The notes under the pieces: generated by a model | What the model saw: only the letters and a program-made list of their open reading frames with translations | Database searches by the model: none | What the model was told of the DNA's origin: nothing | In this document: positions 9,681-18,340 of the stretch, piece after piece | Layout of the letters: each line of letters begins with the position of its first letter | Position numbering within the stretch: the first letter of the stretch is position 1 | Position numbers and translations under genes: made by a program | DNA from: Candidatus Rifleibacterium amylolyticum | Lineage (GTDB): Bacteria > Muiribacteriota > Ozemobacteria > Ozemobacterales > Ozemobacteraceae | Direction of reading: 5' to 3' | Assembly: GCA_009917695.1 (NCBI GenBank) | Contig: JAACJG010000005.1 | Coordinates: 1-64,000 of the forward strand | DNA length: 64,000 nucleotides

Positions 9681-9710
9681 AAAAATCGCCGCAGCGGCGC
9701 GGCGATTTTT
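9681..9710 (-). terminator. Intrinsic terminator after the PAD gene
   Basis: The sequence AAAAATCGCCGC, a short loop, then GCGGCGATTTTT makes a GC-rich hairpin flanked by A and T runs on both strands. It lies 25 bases past the stop of the minus-strand PAD-like gene and 93 bases before the S9 peptidase gene. It should end the PAD transcript and could work in both directions. Confidence 0.85.
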
Positions 9711-9734
9711 GCAGGGATGTCTTTTAAACAGGGT

Positions 9735-11201
9735 TTATCTGGGCTGAACGAAATACTTGTTGGGGTGTCTGAAGACATTGGTGCCGCAATGCAGCTGGCC
9801 CTGAAGATTGTGGTAAGGCAGCGAGTCGATAAAATTGGCATGCAACCCGACTTTGGCAGCAGTTTTGCTGATATGCAGGCGCATGGCACGAACCTTGGGA
9901 TCGGGCACGATGAGCTGATTATTGAGAATCAGCTGATTGACGCTGCCTGGCAGATAGGCAATGTGCTTGTTTCCATGCATTCTGCGAAAAAGCGCCGGAA
10001 AGGACAAAACAGAATGAGGCTTGCCAGAATCTTTTCTTACTTCAGAAATCTTGTCGCAGGCGCTTTTAACGTTGCTGTCAATCAGCTTGGCCAGAGTGAG
10101 GTTGAGCTCGATAAATTTTTCGACATCGCTCTTTGCGATTTCATGGCCGTAAGTGAGGTCTGTTCCGGAATCTGAGCTGGCCAGCAGCTCTTCTGAACTT
10201 TCGAGATACTCAAGGACTGCTTCGCCAAAAGAGCGGGTGCGGCGACGACGGGCCGGGGCATCCAGCTTGAGTGCTTCAGCACGCTTCTTTTCAGCCTCGA
10301 CCAGACACTTTTTTACCGCCAGCATGGCATCGCGATATTCCTTTTGTGGAATTGCCCTGAGTTCGGAGTCAGGGGTGTCTTTTACCAGACGCAATGCCAG
10401 TCTGGGGTTGGCCTTGATCAGAGTATAGCCTCGCAAAGCCTTGGGATTCGGACAAACTGAGATATATTCATCGACATGACCGACATGCAGCCAGTCGGTT
10501 TCGAGGACAGCCATGCGGTTTTTGTAGCCATGCGCTTCGAGGAAGCTTCGAAGTTCCGGGGTTGACGTGTTGCCTATCAGCAGAACATTATCAGGAGTCA
10601 CTTCGATGTTACCGCCGTAATCGCCACCGGAATTTCTGGTAGACGGGTTCTTGAGAAGATAACAGCTCCAGAAATTTGCCAGAATCCCTGGCAGTTCAGC
10701 GTTATCACGACCACGGTTCGAGTCGAAAACTACCGTCTGCGGCTTGCGCTCGCCCTTTACGGTTACGACGCCAACTTCGCCCCAGTCCTGCATCCACATA
10801 TCTCGTGTGTTGTAGGCCTTATTGAATTCTACAAAGCGCTTGACCCTTTCAGCACCAATCTTTTCGTTGATAAAAGCATAGTCCTTTTCCTGCATTTCCC
10901 AGCCAGGAATGACATGCACCTTGAAAGCGTCTTCCTGCTTTACCATGCCCTTTTCGTGCATACGGGCAACAATATTTATGAGCGAAAGCACAAAATTCTG
11001 ATTCTGCTGATTGGGCGAATAAACAACGAGAACCTTGACCGGTATGTTGTTAGGGCTCAAAAACCTTATGCTCTCTATATCGCTGGCAGAAGCAGGCTGC
11101 CTGACCCGCGCCTCGACTCCACCAAACATTCCTCCAGTCGCCACCAGACCAGCAACAAAAAGAACGCCCACCCTGCGAAAGAACCTTGCGTCTCTAAACA
11201 T
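9735..11201 (-). CDS. Secreted protein-arginine deiminase (PAD-family) homologue
   Basis: A 488-residue protein from the ATG at 11201, preceded by CAGGAGCG; the 10-codon longer frame lacks a ribosome site. Residues 1-32 look like a signal peptide. It resembles the catalytic domain of animal peptidylarginine deiminases rather than agmatine deiminases. WMQD places the catalytic Asp at 139, VVFDSNRGR matches the substrate-Arg-binding segment, GHVDE gives His242 and Asp244, and LHCGTN supplies nucleophile Cys472. These correspond to Asp350, His471, Asp473 and Cys645 of human PAD4. The family converts peptidyl-arginine to citrulline, usually with calcium. The protein lacks the two N-terminal immunoglobulin-like PAD domains. 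Export suggests it modifies periplasmic or external proteins. It is a single gene closed by a strong terminator. Confidence 0.88.
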   Translation of the reverse strand: MFRDARFFRRVGVLFVAGLVATGGMFGGVEARVRQPASASDIESIRFLSPNNIPVKVLVVYSPNQQNQNFVLSLINIVARMHEKGMVKQEDAFKVHVIPGWEMQEKDYAFINEKIGAERVKRFVEFNKAYNTRDMWMQDWGEVGVVTVKGERKPQTVVFDSNRGRDNAELPGILANFWSCYLLKNPSTRNSGGDYGGNIEVTPDNVLLIGNTSTPELRSFLEAHGYKNRMAVLETDWLHVGHVDEYISVCPNPKALRGYTLIKANPRLALRLVKDTPDSELRAIPQKEYRDAMLAVKKCLVEAEKKRAEALKLDAPARRRRTRSFGEAVLEYLESSEELLASSDSGTDLTYGHEIAKSDVEKFIELNLTLAKLIDSNVKSACDKISEVRKDSGKPHSVLSFPALFRRMHGNKHIAYLPGSVNQLILNNQLIVPDPKVRAMRLHISKTAAKVGLHANFIDSLPYHNLQGQLHCGTNVFRHPNKYFVQPR

Positions 11202-11335
11202 AAATCGCTCCTGCTGAAACTTTATTGGCAAATTATACCAAAATTTCGCCCGTTCGGGCTCTCAATTGAAAAAAACTCACTATTTAGGTCTCTGGAGCAC
11301 ATTCTCCGGATCTTAACAGTAGTCGACCACGCTCA

Positions 11336-12046
11336 TCATTGTTCACCTGATGCGGTAAGTTCGACCTTTATGCGCTCGGGGTCTTCGAAGAACACCGCGT
11401 AAGAATCGGGACCGCCGGCATGCGGGTGGCGCTCGGCATAGAGAATCACGGCGCCGCGTTCGCGCAATTTTTCGGTGATTTCATCGACCTGGCGCCGGCT
11501 TGCGGCATGAAAGGCGAGGTGGTTGAGACCGGGACGGCAGCGGTGAAATGGCGTGACGAGATGCTTTTCGTCGGTCTGCACGAAAACCAGATAGGTGTCG
11601 GCAAGTATGAAACTGATTCCGGAAGGCCATCTCTGCAGCTCATGATAGCCGAGTTCCGCCAGAAACCAGCCCCAGAACTCTGCCGTTTTTTTGAGATCAG
11701 AGCAGTAAATCTCGACATGATGCAGCTTGCCGGCAGCCGACAGACCTTCGCTCACGCAGTTTTCCTCTTCTATCTTCGGGTTCTGCGGGTCGAGAATCTC
11801 AGACTTGAACTCGGCGAAAAGCTGCATGATCGAAGGATCAGCATCAATCCGCCTGCTGTCTTCAGCCGGATCGATTCCGAGAAACCTGATCACTTCGCTG
11901 CGTCGCGTCGCATCTTTTTCGTCTCGCAAAAACAGCACATCGACCTCGGCCAGTCGATGGTACAACGCCAACACCCGCTCCTGCAGCCGCAGATACTTCC
12001 CTTCACAACCCTCACGAATCTTATAGCGATATATACGTGTAATCAT
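11336..12046 (-). CDS. VOC (glyoxalase/bleomycin-resistance) family protein with N-terminal extension
   Basis: A 236-residue protein. Residues 105-232 form a vicinal-oxygen-chelate domain: HHVEIYCSDL opens the fold, LNHLAFHA starts the second beta-alpha-beta-beta-beta unit, and YAVFFEDPERIKVEL closes it. The candidate metal ligands are the His of HHVE, the His of NHLAF and the Glu of KVEL. The first 100 residues (ITRIYRYKIREG) resemble a small ferredoxin-like monooxygenase/Dabb fold, which would make this a two-domain fusion; that part is less certain. The VOC family includes glyoxalases, dioxygenases and antibiotic-binding proteins, so the reaction is unknown. The start codon follows a -10 box by 6 bases with no Shine-Dalgarno sequence, suggesting a leaderless mRNA. 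Confidence 0.8.
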   Translation of the reverse strand: MITRIYRYKIREGCEGKYLRLQERVLALYHRLAEVDVLFLRDEKDATRRSEVIRFLGIDPAEDSRRIDADPSIMQLFAEFKSEILDPQNPKIEEENCVSEGLSAAGKLHHVEIYCSDLKKTAEFWGWFLAELGYHELQRWPSGISFILADTYLVFVQTDEKHLVTPFHRCRPGLNHLAFHAASRRQVDEITEKLRERGAVILYAERHPHAGGPDSYAVFFEDPERIKVELTASGEQ

Positions 12047-12080
12047 GCAGTCATTCTAATCTTTAAACGCCGATTGTCAA
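12047..12080 (-). promoter_or_regulatory. Promoter of the VOC gene, predicted leaderless
   Basis: On the minus strand TTGACA (12075-12080, perfect consensus), a 16-base spacer and TAGAAT (12053-12058) are followed by 6 bases and then the ATG at 12046. Initiation 7 bases past the -10 would fall on the A of the start codon. There is no purine-rich ribosome site. Confidence 0.65.
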
Positions 12081-12287
12081 TAATATAACCTTTGGAAAAA
12101 GCTATGGACAATTTGTTGCGGGATGCGATACTTTATAAGAAGATGATTGGTACAATCACATCGTTGCACAAATGTCTTAGAGGATCTGCCCGCCAGCTAC
12201 AAAGCTGGTTTCAGCAGAAAAGCTTACTTGTCATGCGCAACCCGATATAAGGGAAAGCGATCAAGATCGGAGAGGATACATTCATTA

Positions 12288-14594
12288 ATGCAAAAGCTGC
12301 AGAATGAACAAACGAAGAGTATAAACAGCAGGCAAATTGAAGAAGACCTATTTCTGTTCAAGGAATCGGTTGAAAACTCATCTGACGCGATTGGAATGGC
12401 AACACCGGATGGGAAACATTTCTACCAGAACAAGGCATACGATGAAATGTTCGGGGAAGTTGGTGAAAACCCTCAGGATACAGCATTTGTCGATCCGACC
12501 GTCGGGCGGGAGGTTTTCCAGGCAGTCATGGCCGGCGGAACGTGGACAGGCGAGACACAGATGTATTCAAGAGATAGGAGAATCCTGACCATTCTTTTGC
12601 GTGCGTATGCTAGCAAGGATCAGGCCGGCCGCATCGTTGTTCTGGTCGGGATTCATACTGACATCACCGGACGAAAGCAATCTGAAATTGAGGCCCGCAA
12701 GGCTCAGTTGATCACAGAAAATATTCCTGTCGGTCTGTATCTATATCACCTGGAAGACACTTCTGACGACCGAACTCTACGTATGGTTTACGCCAACCCG
12801 GCAGTGAAAGCCTTGACCGGCCTCGGCCCCGAAGATGTGGTCGGCAAAACACTCGACGAGAATTTCCCCGGTCTCCGGGCACAGGGAATACCCCAACGTT
12901 ACGCCGAAGTGGTGCGCACTCAGAACGCGATCTCTTTCGATGACCTTATCTATGGCGACGAACGGGTTTTGCAGGCATCATTTGTAGTCAAAGCGTTTCC
13001 TTTGCCCGGCAATATGGTCGGCATTGCCTTCGAGAACATCACCGTGCGCAAGCAGATGGAAGAAGCGTTGCGGGAAGCTGCGATCAAATGGCAAACAACG
13101 TTTAATGCCATAGATAGCGCCATATGGCTCATGGATAGTGACATGCGGATTATGATTGCCAATGAAGCAACGCAGAGAATGCTCAAAAGGGATCCGCAGG
13201 AAATTATTGGTTGCCACTGCTGGGAAATCGTTCATGGCAGTCATGGGCCGATTCCGGAATGCCCAATTGTTCGCGCGAAGCAGACGCTCCGGCGCGAATC
13301 CATGGAATTGCAGATTAGCAGTCAGTGGTATGAAGTGACGGTTGACCCGGTCATTGGCTCTGCTGAAACGCCACTTGGTTTCGTTCATCAGGTCAGCAAC
13401 ATCACAGGGCGTAAACAAATTGAGAATGAGCACAGGGAATTCGAAACCCGCCTCCACCAGGCACAAAGACTCGAAAGCCTGGGAGTACTTGCAGGTGGCA
13501 TAGCTCACGACTTTAACAACATCCTTATGGCGATCATGGGGCACGCGGATCTCGCCCTCGACGAGCTGTCTCCGCTCTCTCCAGCCAGGGACAGTCTTAC
13601 CGAAATCATTCAGGCATCCAGACGTGCAGCAGATCTGTGTGGACAGATGCTTTCCTACGCTGGAAAGGGAAAAGTTGATCAACAGAACCTGTCTCTGGGA
13701 AAACTTATCGAAGAAACGCTGCACATGCTCAAGACATGTATCTCCAAAAAAGCGATTCTGAATTTGCACCTTGCCAAGAATCTTCCCTGCATCCACGGTG
13801 ACCCCGGGCAGCTCCGTCAGATTCTGATGAATCTGGTAATTAACGCTTCAGATGCTATCGGCGAGCGAAGCGGCGTAATTACCATTTCCACCGGCGCGAT
13901 GAATTGCTCCGAACAGTATCTTGCCAATGGTTACATCGTCGCGCCCGGCAAGCCGGGAACCTATGTCTATATCGAGGTATCCGACACAGGTTGTGGAATG
14001 GACAGAAAGACTGTCGAGCGCATCTTTGAGCCATTCTTCACGACCAAGTTCACCGGACGCGGCCTGGGACTATCGGCTGTCATGGGCATTATCAATGCTC
14101 ATAAAGGAGCACTGCGGGTCTATAGCGAGCACGGAAAGGGTTCGGCGTTCAAGGTGATGTTTCCCGCTGTCGAAATGGCCGAAGAAGAAAACCACACGAG
14201 TTGTGAGAACAGCGTCTGGCGTGGATCAGGCACTGTACTTCTCGTTGACGACGAGGAGACGATTCGCGTAATCAGTTCGATGCAGTTGCAGCGACTGGGA
14301 CTAGAAGTTCTGACGGCGGAGGATGGTCGACAGGCTGTTGAGATCTATCGCGAACGGATGGCTGACATCGCCCTTGTCCTGCTCGATTTGACCATGCCAC
14401 ATATGGACGGTGAAGAAACCTTTCGAGAACTTCGGCAAATCGACCCGAATGTGCGTGTAGTAATTGCCAGTGGCTATTCCGAAAAAGATGTCGCGTCACG
14501 ATTCGCCGGAAAGGGCCTGGTAAGCTGCCTGCAAAAACCATACACATTGCCCACACTACGCGCGCTGCTGTCGACGCTGCTACCCAGGGCATAG
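12288..14594 (+). CDS. Cytoplasmic PAS-PAS-PAS hybrid histidine kinase with receiver
   Basis: A 768-residue signalling protein from the ATG at 12288 (upstream GGAGAGG); 47 more upstream codons are open but unlike the family. In order it has three PAS domains (about 22-130, 140-255, 262-375), each ending in the ITGRKQ or ITVRKQ PAC-type linker. Next come HisKA with His407 in GGIAHDFNN, HATPase_c (NLVINASDAIGE N-box, VSDTGCGMD G1, FEPFFTTKFTGRGLGLS), and a C-terminal receiver with phospho-acceptor Asp near 700 in LLDLTMPHMDG. No membrane segment is present, so it senses an internal signal. PAS3 carries a Cys pair (CHCWE, then IPECP) that could bind a cofactor. No separate response regulator lies beside it; the output partner is elsewhere. 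Confidence 0.92.
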   Translation: MQKLQNEQTKSINSRQIEEDLFLFKESVENSSDAIGMATPDGKHFYQNKAYDEMFGEVGENPQDTAFVDPTVGREVFQAVMAGGTWTGETQMYSRDRRILTILLRAYASKDQAGRIVVLVGIHTDITGRKQSEIEARKAQLITENIPVGLYLYHLEDTSDDRTLRMVYANPAVKALTGLGPEDVVGKTLDENFPGLRAQGIPQRYAEVVRTQNAISFDDLIYGDERVLQASFVVKAFPLPGNMVGIAFENITVRKQMEEALREAAIKWQTTFNAIDSAIWLMDSDMRIMIANEATQRMLKRDPQEIIGCHCWEIVHGSHGPIPECPIVRAKQTLRRESMELQISSQWYEVTVDPVIGSAETPLGFVHQVSNITGRKQIENEHREFETRLHQAQRLESLGVLAGGIAHDFNNILMAIMGHADLALDELSPLSPARDSLTEIIQASRRAADLCGQMLSYAGKGKVDQQNLSLGKLIEETLHMLKTCISKKAILNLHLAKNLPCIHGDPGQLRQILMNLVINASDAIGERSGVITISTGAMNCSEQYLANGYIVAPGKPGTYVYIEVSDTGCGMDRKTVERIFEPFFTTKFTGRGLGLSAVMGIINAHKGALRVYSEHGKGSAFKVMFPAVEMAEEENHTSCENSVWRGSGTVLLVDDEETIRVISSMQLQRLGLEVLTAEDGRQAVEIYRERMADIALVLLDLTMPHMDGEETFRELRQIDPNVRVVIASGYSEKDVASRFAGKGLVSCLQKPYTLPTLRALLSTLLPRA

Positions 14595-14958
14595 CCCGTA
14601 ACCAGCCCCGATATTCGGTTCTTGAAACCAACGGAAATACAAACTTTCTGCGGCAGCTGCTGAACCAGAAATCCTGCAGAGATGGACAGAACGCTGCATA
14701 CTCTGTATATTGATCTTTGCGGGACATTATGGAATGGCGCTAAGATAAGAAGATATTTTAATTGCCTCTTTATATTCGTGCTCAGCGAAGCGGTGCTCTT
14801 AGTCAGCAAAGCGGTAATCGCAATCGAAAATTGACAACTTTATCGATAACGATTACGAATACCGGGCACGAGCACGATTTGCATAAACTTTCGGCTTTAC
14901 TTAGTGACATTCGGGACATTATGCTGAACTTATCAATATTATTCATCAGAGAACAGAT
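14595..14958 (+). other. 364-base intergenic region without a recognisable gene
   Basis: I see no convincing open frame. The region contains a 12-base direct repeat (CGGGACATTATG at 14720-14731 and 14912-14923), a stretch rich in CAGCGAAGCGG/CAGCAAAGCGG, and an AT-rich run before the GNAT gene. A GAGAA ribosome site lies just upstream of 14959. Confidence 0.5.
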
Positions 14959-15501
14959 ATGAAAACAGAGTTGAATTTCGTCGAATACAGGCCGGCAGAC
15001 GCAGAAAAGCTGGCGCAATGGATTTCAAGTGAGGAATGGCCTTTTCATGGTTCTTCCCGGCCTGACCTCGAAAAAGTGCAAAAATGGATTGCCAACGGCG
15101 ATTTTGCAGGCGAAGACAATAAAACGTTCTGGGTTTACTGCCCGGACATGAGCGAGCCTGTCGGCCTGGTAGCGCTGCACGAGCTTACCGACGATACGCC
15201 GATTTTTGATCTGAGGCTCAGGGCAGACCAGCGCAACCGCAGGCTGGGCCCGCAGATTGTAAACTGGCTGGCCGAATACGTTTTTACGCACACCGACAAG
15301 CTGCGCATCGAAGGGCACACGAGAGTCGACAATCTGCCGATGCGCAAGGTTTTTCGCGCCTGTGGCTGGGTTAAAGAGGCGCACTACCGCAAATGCTGGC
15401 CAGATTCAACAGGCGCGCGCTTCGACGCCATAACTTACGCCATCCTCAAAGAAGACTGGCAGAACGGCACAACGACACCGGTAAACTGGCACGACGAATA
15501 G
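14959..15501 (+). CDS. GNAT N-acetyltransferase (RimJ/RimL-like)
   Basis: A 180-residue GNAT protein. The acetyl-CoA-binding strand-loop-helix appears as FDLRLRADQRNRRLGPQIVNWL (about 90-111). The C-terminal part has the VDNLPMRKVFRACGW motif typical of RimJ/RimL-type enzymes (usually NxxSxxxxxkxGF). Members acetylate ribosomal protein N-termini, antibiotics or polyamines, so the substrate here is unknown. It is followed after 20 bases by a second, unrelated GNAT gene and probably forms an operon with it. Confidence 0.85.
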   Translation: MKTELNFVEYRPADAEKLAQWISSEEWPFHGSSRPDLEKVQKWIANGDFAGEDNKTFWVYCPDMSEPVGLVALHELTDDTPIFDLRLRADQRNRRLGPQIVNWLAEYVFTHTDKLRIEGHTRVDNLPMRKVFRACGWVKEAHYRKCWPDSTGARFDAITYAILKEDWQNGTTTPVNWHDE

Positions 15502-15521
15502 CGCTATCTGGAGTAAAATCG

Positions 15522-16379
15522 ATGACACATATCAGTCTGCATGAACGGGCACAGATTGAAGCATTCCTGAGGCAGAATCCGCATCTGCACCTGTATGAAA
15601 TCGGCGATCTCGATGACCGCTTCTGGCCGCACACGACCTGGTATGGCTCTGAAAGCGACCAAGGCCTTGACGCGATAGCGCTGCTTTACACCGGCTCGGC
15701 GTTGCCGACTCTGCTTGCGCTGGCAGATGATGCTAACGCTACGGCCGCTCTGCTGCGTGCCATCAGGCATATTCTTCCTGCGCGGTTTTACGCGCATTTG
15801 AGCCCGGGCCTGGAAAGTGTCCTGCACGAAGCTTACTCTTCTGAGCCTGGTGGCGAGCACTTCAAAATGGCGCTGACTGATACGAAGTCACTGGCGGGAA
15901 AAGGCGATGCGCAGGTCGAGCGCCTCGGCGAGCCTGATCTTGCTGAGGTGGCCGCGCTTTACAATGAAAGCTATCCCGGCAACTGGTTCGACCCGAGAAT
16001 GCTGGCAACGAATCAATATTTCGGAGTTAGAGAAAACGGGCGACTGGTAAGCATCGCCGGCGTGCATGTCTATTCGCCGCATTACCGGGCGGCCGCGCTC
16101 GGCAATATTACGACGCTTCCGCAGTGCCGCGGCAAGGGTTACTGTGCCCAGGTCACGGCTGAGCTATGCCGGTCACTGCTCGCAGAAGGCCTGAATATCG
16201 GCCTGAATGTAAAATCCGACAACGCCGCCGCCATAGCCTGTTATCGCAAGCTCGGCTTCGAAGTCGTCGCCGCATACAACGAGTTCACCTTTCAGATTTG
16301 CAGAGAAGGCAACATCGATTCGCCAGAATGGCACGGTTCTGTTTTGAAAGACCGTCAAAAGGCCTGTAATGAAAGTTAA
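15522..16379 (+). CDS. Two-domain GNAT acetyltransferase with an acquired antitoxin-derived C-terminus
   Basis: About 285 residues from the ATG at 15522, preceded by CTGGAG. The C-terminal GNAT domain is clear: SIAGVHVYSP, the Q/RxxGxG/A loop seen as CRGKGYCAQV, and VKSDNAAAIACYRKLGF. The N-terminal 130 residues look like the degenerate first GNAT half of FR47-like proteins. The final 25 codons (ICREGNIDSPEWHGS onward) are not GNAT. They match in frame the antitoxin remnant at 23745 (ICREGNIDSPEWHDS), with the first 40 bases identical. The gene therefore reads from GNAT directly into an addiction-module antitoxin fragment and stops at a TAA inside it. Activity is plausible because the join follows the last GNAT strand. 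Confidence 0.85.
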   Translation: MTHISLHERAQIEAFLRQNPHLHLYEIGDLDDRFWPHTTWYGSESDQGLDAIALLYTGSALPTLLALADDANATAALLRAIRHILPARFYAHLSPGLESVLHEAYSSEPGGEHFKMALTDTKSLAGKGDAQVERLGEPDLAEVAALYNESYPGNWFDPRMLATNQYFGVRENGRLVSIAGVHVYSPHYRAAALGNITTLPQCRGKGYCAQVTAELCRSLLAEGLNIGLNVKSDNAAAIACYRKLGFEVVAAYNEFTFQICREGNIDSPEWHGSVLKDRQKACNES

Positions 16380-16465
16380 ATCGAAGCATCTGACTGGCAA
16401 CTGGCGAAGAAAACAATCAAAAAAATCTTTGGTGCGAGTAGAAATCCTCAGCACCCCAGAAAACA
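16296..16465 (+). pseudogene. Toxin-antitoxin remnant 1 (antitoxin 3' end + toxin 5' end)
   Basis: Reading in the frame of the GNAT tail gives an antitoxin fragment, a TAA, then IEASDWQLAKKTIKK. This aligns with ITASNWQQAKKRIKK of remnant 2 (23745-23891). It then runs into a GTG-started toxin beginning VRVEILSTPEN, against MRLEILTTAQN in remnant 2, and diverges after about 12 codons. The antitoxin pattern (LLETLWDDI, then SPEW, then W-x-x-A/V-K-x-R-I) fits the 'putative addiction module component' family (TIGR02574/PF09720), which normally overlaps a ParE/RelE-type toxin. Only the ends survive here. Confidence 0.75.
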
Positions 16466-16607
16466 GGCCGTAGACCTTTCAACTGACCACTGAAATGCCT
16501 TTGCCATGTTATCCCGATTGCGTTATTATCGACCGCATAACGCGCCACGCTGCGGGGCGATTCAATCCAGCATACGCGAAGTCGCAGATGGCAGGAAATA
16601 TCTGGCT

Positions 16608-17743
16608 ATGAAATCAAAATCTGAATTGAGTTCAGCCACAGAATATAAAAGCTGGCTTCTGGGGCTGAAACAGAGGTTTCGTCAAGCGCAGCTTAAAGCT
16701 GCTGTCAGCGTTAATTCTGCGTTACTGGAATTTTACTGGGAGCTTGGCGCGGCTATTGTTGAAAAACAGAAAATTGTTGCCTGGGGTAGTGGTTTTCTTA
16801 AACAGCTGAGCATCGACCTGAGGACTGAATTTCCTGACGTAGATGGTTTTTCGCAGAGAAATCTTGAACACATCAGGCGATGGTATCTCTTTTATTATGC
16901 AAAAATTTCAATTGCGAAGCAGCCTGCTTCGCAATTAAAGGTTTCCGAAAGGAGCGCAAAGAAGCATTCACCTGATCCTCAGTTTGATGCTGCTTTAAAA
17001 AAGATAGTTACAGAATTGTTTCAAATACCATGGTGGCACAATGTTGTTATTGTGCAGAAATGCCAAAACATTGACAAAGCGCTCTTCTATGTGCAAAGAA
17101 TCATTGCTAACGGCTGGAGCAGAGCTGTTCTCATACATCAGATCGAGAGCGGCCTTTATGAACGAAGCGGCAAAGCAATAAACAACTTCGCCAGAACACT
17201 GCCAGAAACACAATCAGAACTTGCCCACGAGCTCATCAAAGATCCGTATGTTTTTGATTTTTTAACATTCAGCGAAGACTATCATGAAAAGTAGCTGGTA
17301 AAGGCTCTGATAGACCACATAGCTCACTTCCTGGTCGAACTTGGCGCCGGTTTCGCCTATATGGGCAGACAGATTCCCATTAAAGTCGGTCAAAAGGATT
17401 TTTACATAGATCTACTTTTTTATCATGTAAAAATGCATTGCTATGTAGTAGTAGAACTGATAACCGTCGATTTTGAACCGGAATTTGCCGGAAAACTCAA
17501 CTTCTATCTCAAAGCGGTGGATATGCAGATTAAATCCGACTGGATGAACCCACTATAGGGATTCTGCTTTGCAAGGGTAAAGATGAAGTGGTCGTAGAAT
17601 ACGCACTCAGTGACATCAGCAAACCTATGGGCGTTTCAGAATATCAGTTGACTCAATCACTTCCTGATGAATTGAAATCAAGTCTACCATCTATCGAGGC
17701 ATTTGAAGCAGAACTGATGAAAGACGAAAAAAATGAAAAGTAG
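16608..17743 (+). pseudogene. Broken DUF1016/YhcG PD-(D/E)XK nuclease
   Basis: Starts at the ATG at 16608 (AGGAAA upstream). The N-terminal DUF1016 domain is complete: SWLLGLKQRFRQAQLKAA, then FYWELGAAIVEKQ, FSQRNLEHIRRWYLFY, IPWWHNVVIVQK. An in-frame TAG at 17292 interrupts the coding, but the frame continues with LVKALIDHIAHFLVELGAGF and the nuclease core (FYIDLLFYH, VVVEL). A one-base deletion near 17551 then shifts the frame; the true tail (IGILLCKGKDEVVVEYAL) resumes in +1 and ends at 17743. The core Lys of the family's ELKTG motif is Ile (ATA at 17460). Three independent lesions make this a decayed gene. DUF1016 proteins are nucleases common in defence and restriction neighbourhoods. 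Confidence 0.88.
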
Positions 17744-17832
17744 CCATCAAAGTTTCAATATAAAGCACTTACAGATGAGGGTTATGGGACTGGTTCCGCG
17801 ATGAAAGCAAAAGCGCGCCGGCCAGTCGATAA

Positions 17833-18335
17833 AACGCCCGGTTTCTGTTTACTTTTGCGGCTTTTCATATTAACTTTCTGGGCAAACCTCAGCTAGCGGT
17901 TAAACTTCATGATCAACCACCCACCGACAAAGCCTTCATGTGCATCGATGAGCCGGGCGCTGCCGCAATAGATATGCCGATGGAAAGGCCTCTTTTCAAA
18001 CCGGCGATCAAGCCGCGCCTTGCGTCAGTGATTCAGCTCGGCGACGGATCAGACATCGACACAGCTGCACTTTTCGATCAGATAATCGTCGATAAAGATC
18101 TTCTGCGCAGCCAGATCCGCCGATTACTGCAGCAGGAAACACAGACTACCCTCGCCGCGATTATCGACCGCTACCCTTTACAGCAGGGGCTGAGCGAGCT
18201 GATAGCCTATCTGGTCATTGCCGGCACGGATGACAGAACCGTTTTTGACGAAGATCGTCACGAAACGATCTAATGGCAAGAAGCCCCTGAAAAGTGGCGC
18301 TGCGCCAGAATTCCACGTATCATCTTCAACAGGTA
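17833..18335 (+). pseudogene. jetA: jetA (DUF3375) 3' remnant of a type I Wadjet system
   Basis: Only the C-terminal part of JetA, the MukF-like kleisin subunit, remains. MPMERPLFKP, then SDIDTAALFDQIIVDKDLL, then LQQGLSELIAYL and EDRHETI match the usual DUF3375 ending. An in-frame TAA (18271-18273) follows ETI, after which WQEAPEKWRCARIPRIIFNR completes the family C-terminus up to TAA at 18333. About two thirds of the gene is missing: the family is roughly 480-500 residues and no homologous segment is seen before 17833. It ends 5 bases before jetB, as in intact Wadjet operons. No functional JetA can be made from this locus. Confidence 0.85.
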
Positions 18336-18340
18336 ACAGC

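Noticed and set aside
9735-11201. Annotation of the PAD-like protein as agmatine deiminase, suggested by the decarboxylase elsewhere in the window.
   Set aside because: The WMQD, VVFDSNRGR, GHVDE and LHCGTN motifs are those of peptidylarginine deiminases, it has a signal peptide, and the decarboxylase gene is 17 kb away.
14720-14923. The 12-base direct repeat CGGGACATTATG as an attachment site or start of a repeat array.
   Set aside because: Only two copies, no associated gene or element, and the length is within what chance could give in a long window.
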